Made by a program: the position numbers and the translations under genes. From Ornithodoros turicata (taxonomy: Eukaryota; Arthropoda; Arachnida; Ixodida; Argasidae), in NCBI RefSeq assembly GCF_037126465.1, contig NC_088210.1:28793511-28857510 (forward strand): DNA of 64,000 nt, in the 5' to 3' direction. Numbering within the stretch: the first letter of the stretch is position 1; each line of letters begins with the position of its first letter. The notes under the pieces are model-generated. The model was not told where the DNA came from. It made no database searches and saw only the letters and a program-made list of their open reading frames with translations. This document shows, one piece after another, positions 49,531-57,960 of this stretch.

Positions 49531-51003
49531 ATGAAACAAAAGCGATGTCTTGAAAGGCAGACGCGGTATCAACCAGGTAAACCAACAGAATGTCCCATTC
49601 CGGCACACGAAAGACAATTCGCAGGGTAACTGGAATACGCGTTAAGAAATCGTTTATGTCCCATTTCCTATCATTGGTTGCGGAAACATGCACAGCACTG
49701 CGTTCCAGGAGCTCGGCATAAGTACTCGGCACTTGCTCCGCCCGCAAGACGTTAAACTCGGAACCCGCAAGCTCACCGTTCAACGACACAGTCCATACTC
49801 CTCTTTCTTTTGATTAAATATTCCATAAACATTAAACATAGGCTCGCTTACCCTGGGAAACAGCGCTGTTTTGGTGATGAGGACCAAGGACTTCTCTCGT
49901 GTACACTGCACCCTATAGGAGCTACTGTTGACGGCACGCGTAAGTAATTGCAACAGTGCACCAGTAGGGCACAGCTGGTGTGCAACCTGTCGACAGTGGT
50001 ATAGACAAACAGTACCCTATTGAAAAAGACTCTGCGTTGTTTGTGGAACAGCGCATGCAGTCGATGCATGTACTGAACAATGCATGCCTGTACCAAACTG
50101 ACCTACCCGTCGTTATTAGTTTTAGAAAAGGGTACACTGGCATGCGCAGTGACGCCCCCTTATTTCTTTTTGGGCCCCAAATCTTTTGGATACGCTAATC
50201 TAAAACTCTCTAATTTTGTTTCCACATTTAGTGACGTCACTTCATTTTTCCCACATCACCGGGATGTCATATACATAGTCTTGCTTCAGTTGTTACAGTT
50301 CATGTTCCTGATCTATTAGATCACCGACGGTGTCAAGGCTAATCTCATACAAAAACCTGTTGGGGTTCACACCACACAGCTAGGGAAATCAACCTTTTCT
50401 TTCTTTTTTAACATAACAACAACGCACTAGACGTTCCCTCGACTTAGTTTCCAGGCTCGACTTTCCAGTAGTTGACAGGCTTCCCATACCAGAATAAATA
50501 GGAGAACTGGGACGTACCTGAAACAGGTAGTTCAAGGCAATTTGTGCGGAGTTCCTCTTCTAGTTGTTGCCAAACTGGAGGTGCAAATCCCGGTTGGTCT
50601 TGAAATCTTTCGCTCCAAACGATGCAGAGCTCAATACCAAGAGTGTTCGCTTTCATTTTGGTCACACATACTCTCATTCATAACGGGCAATGTAATGTGA
50701 GCCATAGCTACCATCCACCAAACCGCCCACGCCAGTTCAGCGACACAGCGACCTGCATCTGCCGAAATTGGAGAAATGACGCACGCGCAATGAGTAGGCC
50801 TGGTACACCGTCTGAAGAGGAACGTCTGGAGAGGAGCGGCTCCAAGAACGATTGTGAACAAGGCGAGCTTAGAAGCCATCGGCGTGGACATCGACCCTGA
50901 AGTCGTCTGACTGGTTTTCTGGTCAAACGACGTCCTGAATGACATTGTACTGGAATGCGCAAGCAATGTCAAGTTAGCTGACACGCGTGCGCCACTCAGC
51001 TCA

Positions 51004-51186
51004 TTAGAATTCAACTTCAAGAATAACTTTTTTCGGTGCATTATCATGCAGGTTGTGTCCGAAGAGGCGCACCTAAGTACGAGAAGCAGCATTGCGTGAG
51101 AACAGCCTTACATTGAGCTGGTTGCCATGAGAAGCAACAAGGTGGCCCTCCAGACCATTGAATTCTAGTGGCCACTGGTACAAATA
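51004..51186 (-). CDS. Two putative small coding exons, family unassigned
   Basis: Exon A (51186-51112) lies between an acceptor TTTGCACAG and a donor GTAAGG and encodes exactly 25 codons (YLYQWPLEFNGLEGHLVASH, then GNQLN). Exon B (51072-51004) follows a TTAG acceptor and encodes VRLFGHNLHDNAPKKVILEV, then EF and a stop. Both are phase 0. They lie 180 bp downstream of the MCT-like gene on the same strand, but their phase does not fit its exon 4 and they encode no membrane segment. They may be the end of another gene or a duplicated fragment. I do not recognise the sequence. Confidence 0.3.
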
Positions 51187-51362
51187 CTGTGCAAACAAAT
51201 AACACATTTTCAATAGATATATCAATCGAGCTAGAACCATAGTTCTAGCTGTGTACCAACGACGACAACACAGGCCTTTTTTACAACTCTGGCGCATTCG
51301 CAGCTTTAGCAAGCACAGACGTTTCTTGCAGTACCGGTACCACCGCACTTGCGCTACTGGCG

Positions 51363-51368
51363 TTTATT
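51363..51368 (-). terminator. Poly(A) signal overlapping the MCT-like stop codon
   Basis: On the minus strand the end reads GTATAATAAACG: the TAA stop overlaps AATAAA. If used, the 3' UTR would be about 15-30 nt. Confidence 0.35.
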
Positions 51369-53360
51369 ATACTGCTGGCTGCATTTTACTCCGAACAATT
51401 TCTGCAATCCACAGTATTCCAACAACTGTAGCAGATCCTCCGACCACGTCAATGAGTCCAGTGTACGACCCAGCGACATCCTTGAAGTGCCCTGAAAAAT
51501 AGAGCGCCGTATGTTTCGTGGTATGCTCCCTGCTCCGTTGTACTGTTGGGGACAAAGTTGTCTAAAATCTCCAGCCTGTGGCCGAGCAGTCCCCTATCGG
51601 CGACGTCGCCGCACGAAGGAACTATACCATTACTGTCTCCGAGGTAAGGCCACGCAGCGCCAGCTGTCGGGTGAGAGTACCATCGCATTCTCAGCGTCGT
51701 CTGCTAGGGAGAGCGGTTGAGCGCGGCCTCCCCTCGGGAAGGGTATTGGTATAGTTCCATCGTGCGCGACGTCGCCGATAGGGGATCGCTCCGCCACAGG
51801 CTGGAGATTTGAGGCAATTCAGCACAATTTAGGTGCGGATATGTTACGCAGTGAGATATGTTGCCGCTTACTCGACAGCGCTGGTACACCGAAGAACGCA
51901 ATGCCCATGGCGCATCTGCAGATCCCAAGAGAAATGCCTAGGGTCTTCGTGCCGAGATAGTCCGCCATAAGAGGACCAAGTAAGATGACGACACTGCCGT
52001 TGCTCCAGCCGAAAATCGCACATAGCAGCGCCGTAGCGTTATACGACGTTATCCTGGGCAGGATGAAAAGAACAGACCCAATGCTTGAGAAGTTCAACAT
52101 GGCCATCATTTTCCTGTCCAGGACACGCCGGTCTGAGAGGATCCCGGACAGCAGTCTTGCACCAGCGTCCGTTATCGCAGAAATTGAAAGCAGCCACGTT
52201 CCCCTGCGCTTATCGAAGCCTTTTTCGTCGGTGCAAAAGTCCACTAGAATGACATAGATGACCTGGACGTAGGTTGCCGCAATTCCGCTTATAACGATTA
52301 AGTAGAAGACCGGATTGTAAAGGAAGTTAAAATGGGTCAGAAGAACTGTCTTTGTGGCACCGTCTTGTCCGTTGCGACCTCTGCGAATGTAGAGAATGCC
52401 TCGTTATATAAACCATTTCTTTACATTTTTCTAACGGCATTATACTTACTTCGTGTTGTGGTCATCTCCTTCGAAGTTCTTTGTGAGCGTCATGTGGTGG
52501 GATATAGCAGCCACCGTCGCGGACGCGTTTTGATCTGTCAAGCTCTTGAAAGGTTCTTGCTGTATCGGCACCACTTTCCTACGACTACTGTAGCTCCTCG
52601 TTCCCGAAGTTTGGGGAGTTCGATAAATCAGCGACCCGGATAGACCGTTGAAGCACAAACCACCGGAGATCAAGAGGGCTCCTCGAAGTCCGTAATAGTC
52701 GATAAGATATAAAATAGCGCTCGGATAAAGAAAGGCGGCAAGAACGCCACCCGTATAGTTGATGCCACTACCGGTTGCCCTGTACGTCTGGAAATTCTTG
52801 CAGATGGTAACGTCGTTGGCTGTGAACACGAATCCGCTGCCCACACCTGGCAAATGCGAAATGTAAGTGACCCGCGAAGGGTAATCTTAATAAATACAAG
52901 TTTCTTTTCAAGCCTTTATCTTACCATTAAGGACACCCAGTAGGACGGTCAATGTCGCCGCGTCGTCCGCAAACACACATGCCACAGTGCTCATTCCAAC
53001 AATAGTCGTCCCAACTAGCGAAATTGTCCGCGTCTCCAAGAACATCGTCAAGAAACCTACAAGTGGTCCTGCGGGGACACACGTGCGAGGTAAAAAAGGT
53101 GTCCAGCCCATATAGTGCCTCAACAACGACAAGAGACACTTACATAAACATAACCAACCTAAGAAGCAGGCGACGCTGAAGAAAAGAGTAGTGGCCCAAG
53201 TAGCTTGCTCTCTTGTGGTACAGTACGTCTTAAGAATAGCGTAGAACACCACACCGCCAGAGCGTTGCACAATGGACGTCCAGAACATATTCCAACTGCA
53301 AGCCAGTGCCACTTTCCAGCTGGATGCCGAGTCTAGATCGTATGTTGTCTGCCCTCCCAT
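51367..53360 (-). CDS. Monocarboxylate-transporter-like MFS protein (SLC16 family)
   Basis: Predicted 12-helix plasma-membrane transporter of the major facilitator superfamily, SLC16-like; substrate unknown. Minus-strand exons: 53360-53159, 53068-52925, 52846-52450, 52380-51872, 51491-51367, giving 458 aa, normal for MCTs. The first three introns are very short (90, 78 and 69 bp). Landmarks are ATWATTLFFSVACFLGPLVG spanning the first junction, GVLNGVGSGFVFTANDVTIC, YRATGSGINYTGGVLAAFLY (MCT motif 2 region), a long charged loop between helices 6 and 7, FGWSNGSVVILLGPLMADYL, and a last helix with FKDVAGSYTG. The first donor is GTTGGT rather than GTRAGT, but the spliced sequence aligns to MCTs without a gap, whereas the nearby GTAAGT would create a stop. 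The classical N-terminal [DE]GGxGW motif is absent (SSWKVALACSW here). Confidence 0.87.
51565..51810. repeat. 246-bp foldback element in MCT-like intron 4
   Basis: AAATCTCCAGCCTGTGGC on the left pairs with the complement near 51795-51810, and CCCCTATCGGCGACGTCG pairs with CGACGTCGCCGATAGGGG. Minus-strand frames in it are repeat-derived. Confidence 0.75.
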
Positions 53361-53567
53361 GATAACAACGTGATACGAGCTAGTAAATAAAAGTCCAAAA
53401 AGCTCGATCCACTTGTGATATCGCCGGTACCAACAGAGTGAGCAAGCAGTTCCTGAGGTCTTCGCGCGAAGGTCTTCGCTCTAAAACACAGCCAAACGGC
53501 TTCTCAGCGCTGATTCGGTGTTGTCGTTAGCGGTTTCCATTATGTGCATTTATAACGGGAAGCTACG

Positions 53568-53748
53568 ATGGACTATCTCAATATTGACCGTACGTTCGAA
53601 GCTGCCGAAACTAGGATCGATGGCCTTGAATATGCGTTGGCTTCAGAACAGGATATTGAATTCTCGGCAGAGCCGCGTGCCTCGGAGCAGTTCACCCTAG
53701 AGTCACTACATAAGCTAGTTCACCCTAATTTCGTCATAATCTTCGAAG
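53568..53748 (+). CDS. Putative first exon, possibly SKA2-like
   Basis: An ATG at 53568 opens a frame with a helical, acidic start: MDYLNIDRTFEAAETRIDGL, then EYALASEQDIEF and, later, FTLESLHKLVHP. The pattern resembles the N-terminus of SKA2, a small kinetochore coiled-coil protein (hydrophobic-xx-F-x-KAE-x-x-L/I-D, then an acidic helix). A candidate donor GTGAAT follows GAAG at 53748. No later exons were found to the right. It starts 207 bp from the MCT-like start codon on the opposite strand, so the two could share a promoter. The assignment is tentative. Confidence 0.3.
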
Positions 53749-54353
53749 GTGAATATTTTATCGTACTACGTAGATTATAAACTCATCGGTCATTCTGTGC
53801 CCGAAGGACCTCCAACGATGCGATCAAAGGATGCATTCCTTATCATCTCGGGTCGATCTGTCGTACAAGGGCGAGTTTCTTTGCGGTAATTTGGAGCGGT
53901 TCGTTTGACCAGTGTGCGGTTCAAGTAGGTATACAGATTACAGCTCCTAGATAGTCCTGGTGACAGCACGTTACAGTTTTTGATGTGAAAGGCGTTGGAG
54001 TCACACATATATCGTGGTGCTCCATGGCGCACAAAGGGATGGTCGTCATCACAATAAAGACATGGTCACGGTTGAAGATACTCACACGTAAACAACGTAT
54101 CATATTATAAATTGTTTAATTCTTTCCTAATGGGGCTTTAGACCGTTACAGTGTCAGCAGTATTCCAGGAGCAAAAAAAAAAAAGAGAGAGAGAGAGAGA
54201 TATGCAATGCATTGTATACAGTAATCATTCAACAGTAAGTCATCTCATCATCATCTCTGTCATCATGGGAAGTCTTCTCCCAGCTTAAAACGCAACCTTC
54301 TCACAAGTGCATTGCAGTGCATTACGTACGACGCGGTATCTGTTATAAGTTGA

Positions 54354-54359
54354 TTTATT
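54354..54359 (-). terminator. Poly(A) signal immediately after the chitin-binding gene stop
   Basis: On the minus strand the stop is followed at once: TAG TAATAAATC. AATAAA begins 2 nt after the stop codon. Confidence 0.4.
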
Positions 54360-54360
54360 A

Positions 54361-55613
54361 CTAGAATCCTGATGCGAGCCCTCCAATACCACCGCCACCA
54401 GATGGACCAGCAAGACCGGCGGAACCGGCTGAGCCAGACGAACCGGCCGAGCCAGACGAACCGGCCACACCACCGCTACCGGCTGGGCCAGCAGAGCCGG
54501 CATGACTAGCAGAACCGGCGGAACCGACAGAGCCGGAAGAACCAGCGGAAGCACCAGGACCAGCAGATCCGCCGGCACCTGTATGACCAGCGGAACCAGC
54601 GGGACCGGCAGTATCAGCAGGACCAGCGGTATCAGCAGGGCCAGCGGTATCAGCAGGACCGGCGGTATCAGCTGGACCGGCGGCACCGTCCTCAGATCCC
54701 GCAGCAGCAGCATCGTCCCCCTTGGTCGCTTGCTCGTCAACGAAAGCAGTGTCACTGAGCTGCCCAATTCCTGGTTTCGGTTCCGAAGTCACAGAGGGAA
54801 CACCATCAGTAGCGTCCATGTCTGAAAGAGATGCGTTATTAATATGCACGATCACTTGGGTCATCCAGCTATACAATAATTCATGTAGGACACACATGTC
54901 GCGCCGTTGTTAAATTATTACTGGTTTGTATGTATTGCTAATTTGCTCTTTTTTTTTTAAGTTACCACGTTTAGGTACCATATAAGTTGTTGCGCTAAAC
55001 TCACTTAAGTAAGCATCCTTCTTGATTCCTGGAGGGCCTTTCAGCTTTGTCGGGTCCTCGGTTGGAACTGCAAAAGCAGACAAACAACTGCCTTAATGAG
55101 CTGCATACTGATATTTACTTGATGGCATAAAACATGTGGTCCGAAACTGCATCTGAAGTACGTCACTCCAGTACATGGACAACTTAGCACCATACATATA
55201 CACTCTAGACCTATCTATAAGGTCTTAAATGGCAGGCCTTGTAAGTGCGTCCAGGCTCAGACGTCCAATCCCAGACAGGAATACGCCATACGCTGTAAGC
55301 CTATAATCTGCTAGGCGCACTTAGAACCAAGTACATATAGCTACGTGAACTCACTGTCTTCACATCCTGCATTGGGAGGGTAGTCGCAAGCACTGGTGTT
55401 CTTGTTAAAGTGTAGTCCTGGTGGACAGTCCAGCTTCATTCCGAACGAGCCACTGCAGACGGTGTACTTGGTACAGTCGTCCGGGTCAGCTATATACACA
55501 GGCTTCGTACCAGGAGTCTTCGGGCAAGAAGACACGCTAGGAGCAGCATCGAACGCCGCTGACTTTACACTTGCCACCATGGCAAAGGCCAATGACAAAA
55601 CCAGCACCTTCAT
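54361..55613 (-). CDS. Secreted peritrophin-type chitin-binding protein with Gly/Ala/Ser-rich tail
   Basis: Predicted secreted extracellular-matrix protein binding chitin (peritrophic matrix, cuticle or similar). Minus-strand exons: 55613-55355, 55067-55005, 54821-54361; intron phases 1 and 1; 260 aa. The ATG is the second base after an acceptor at 55615-55617, and MKVLVLSLAFAMVASVKSA is a signal peptide. One peritrophin-A (CBM14) domain follows at about residues 30-85 with six Cys spaced C-x16-C-x5-C-x9-C-x12-C-x7-C, within the family pattern. A linker and an acidic region lead into about 110 residues dominated by Gly, Ala and Ser. These begin with four AGPADT repeats and continue with GSAGSSGS-type motifs. 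Such tails occur in structural or adhesive secreted proteins, so this may assemble as a matrix or cement-like component. The tail's function is inferred. Confidence 0.85.
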
Positions 55614-55734
55614 TCTGAAAAGCAATAAAGTTGGAATGGCTTTGAGAGGGAGTTATTCGAAGAGCAATCTTCTTCTGCCAACCTATATGGTCGTAGAATT
55701 CGCGACCACACGCCAAGAACTGTTCCCTAATTTA

Positions 55735-55865
55735 GGCCCTTCGATTGGAAGTACTCCCCATTTTGGTCTTCTGGCCCATAAATTTAGTCCCCCAGCTCTG
55801 TCAATAGTCCTTTAAAATTCGCATAGACTTCTGTGCATCTAGTCCCGAAAGGCACTAACGGGTGT
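55735..55865 (+). repeat. Dispersed repeat with TTTAGTCCCC, copy 2
   Basis: It is ordered and similar to 39970-40090. It lies in the first intron of the chitin-binding gene, next to the mariner-type MITE. Confidence 0.5.
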
Positions 55866-55880
55866 AGCAATGCATCAGTA

Positions 55881-56084
55881 CAGTGCTGGACAAAAGTTTA
55901 CGGAACACGATTCCTTCCTCGGAGTGACATGCTAGCAGCGGGTGGGGCCGTACGGACTTAGAGACATGTGCCTGGGTAACCCAGTCACCTGTTTTTAATT
56001 CCGTACGGTACCAGTCACTGCTAGCATGTCACTCTGGGGAACGAATGCTCCGGAGCGTGTTCCGTAAACTTCTGTCCAGCACTG
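55881..56084. mobile_element. Mariner/Tc1-type MITE with TA target duplication
   Basis: Ends CAGTGCTGGACAAAAGTTTA and TAAACTTCTGTCCAGCACTG are inverted repeats flanked by TA on both sides (55879-55880 and 56085-56086). Inner segments GTGACATGCTAGCAG and its complement also pair. It is 204 bp long with no transposase. Confidence 0.88.
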
Positions 56085-56409
56085 TACTAAAAGGACTAGG
56101 CAAAAGGACTTTCTTAGAGCGTGTATGGATGTATCAAGAATTGCAAATATGTTTCAACGACAGATTCTGTTAGAAATGGCATTCCCTAGACGGCTGCGTG
56201 ATATTCAAATTGATAAAATTTCCCCGTTCTTGATTCTTCGGTATTATCCCATAGACCTGCGCTATCTGTTAAGCACCAGTACGACTCTATGCCATAGAAG
56301 ACTATGCGTCTAATAAGTTTATCAATGGCAACTGCCCTCTAGGTTTTGCCAGGTACTTACGTCCAACGATACTTGAGCCTACTGCGGTATTGTAAAGAAT
56401 GAAGCTTAC

Positions 56410-56488
56410 CTGCGAGAAGCTGTATGCCGTTCCTTCAATGATCCACAGGTACTGTAGCGGAGGAACCGCCGAAGGACGGCTATTTATT
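56410..56488 (-). promoter_or_regulatory. Probable promoter and 5' non-coding exon of the chitin-binding gene
   Basis: On the minus strand a TATA-like CAATAAATAG (about 56480-56489) lies ~75 bp before a clean donor, CTTCTCGCAG followed by GTAAGC (exon end 56410). The intron would run to the acceptor at 55615. The TATA match is imperfect; the donor is strong. Confidence 0.45.
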
Positions 56489-56489
56489 G

Positions 56490-57149
56490 CACAGGAGCAA
56501 CAGCGCGAAGCACTTTGAGGTGTCTCTGACGTGAAATGCATATCGGAACCAAACAGAGTGTCCTCAGACTTTTATGGTACCCTCTATTGCGGCCGAGATT
56601 TGAGCGCGTCATATCAACTGTGCCCGGACACCAGTCGATAAGGAGGGAGAAACAAAGAGACGATGCCATATAATAACTGTAAGCAACAATAAAAGAGTTT
56701 ATTCGTGAATGGTATTGTAAACGCCTACTCTTTTTCGTGGAATTTCACGCAGACATCCGAAGCAATCTTCGCAGGTGTAATCACTGCCGCACTTCGGAGC
56801 AACGTTCCATCCGGCATCCATCCGGCGTGGCTGTAGGTGAATGGGAATACGTATGTCTATTCGGCCGGACGTGTGACGTTATGCAGTCGGATAATTTATG
56901 CGTTCCGACAGAAATAGTATCAACAGTTGGAGAATGAATAAAGGTTGTGTGAACTCCGAAATGCCTCCAGGACATGGCCAGCAGTCACGCGAGCCATCAG
57001 TAGTAAGAATACCACAATTTCATCAAGTGTGTAATCCCTTGCAACAGCAACGTCGCTGGGCGAACGTGCGTTGACCTTCGAGATGCGGGCTTGCAGGAGA
57101 TGAACCTTGACTGCATACCCCACCAGGGTTAATTTGGGTTAGGTTAACT
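56490..57149. other. Intergenic, nothing recognised
   Basis: Short frames only. The Helitron remnant begins at the right side. Confidence 0.4.
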
Positions 57150-57960
57150 TGGGTTCGGCACTACTCCACAGCGAAACTTGTCGCTATCAATATCGTTGTG
57201 TGGCTTGAAGCCTTCCTCGATTATCACAGGCATGTGGCAGTGAGGAAGGCCACGCTTCTCGAATTCGGCCACTGTCACGGAGGCTGCCACTTCTTCAAGT
57301 ATGAGCTTCTCGTGGGTATCCTGCCAGGGTTCTTGGTGTCTCAACTTCAAGACTCTGGTGGTGAGATCTAGACCGTTTTCAGGAAACTGGCTATAGGCAA
57401 GAGATACTCTCTGATTTCGCTCCCTTGAGGACTGTATGTAATGGTGAGGATGATGGATGGCATCCCATGGCGAGACAGCTTGACAGCTCTGCTGCATGTT
57501 TCTCGGGCTGCCTTGAAAGGAAGACGTGAGGACAATTCTCTTTACAGACGGACCATTGGCATCTTAAGATGCCAATGGTGATAAGAGTTAGTACGAAGCT
57601 CTTCCTGAAGTACCATCTGATAGTTCAGTGGATTGTGCTTCACACAACAGTTAACGACGAATTGCTGAAGCAGCTTTCCGCCGTGCGGTAGAGGGTTGAT
57701 TTCGCCACCACGGATAGAGAAAGACTGGAAGAGTAGCCTTTCAGAGTGACCTTGTTTCAGAGTTCTTCGAGTCGGCATGCAGTCTTCTTCTGCCGGGAAG
57801 AACAGATGACACGTGAGAGGATCGCATTTCTTGTCGACGTTGACAATCTGTTTCAGAGTTCCCCCTCTTTGACGGACGGCAAGACTTCGAGATGCAGGAA
57901 CGAACGTTGTCGTCTTCGGCCACAGCGACCTCGCGTTCGTCGTCGGACGCACGGGCGAGT
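57150..57960 (-). mobile_element. Helitron Rep/helicase N-terminal remnant, frameshifted
   Basis: On the minus strand, DPLTCHLFFPAEEDC and GGKLLQQFVVNC are followed by VLTSSFQGSPRNMQQ, then, in another frame, HGMPSIILTITYSPQGSEI, and finally VAEFEKRGLPHCHMPVI. These are the ordered landmarks of the Helitron-like N-terminal and HUH Rep region; HCH would be the metal-binding pair. At least one frameshift breaks the gene and the helicase part is not seen, so it is a dead copy. Confidence 0.8.

Noticed and set aside
50518..51003. Further exon-like frames below the orphan micro-exons, including one ending at CAG before GTACGT
   Set aside because: Frames conflict, no family is recognised and acceptors are ambiguous, so no gene model could be supported.
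54502..54825. Plus-strand frame rich in Thr, Ser, Arg and Gly
   Set aside because: Antisense of the repetitive tail of the chitin-binding gene.
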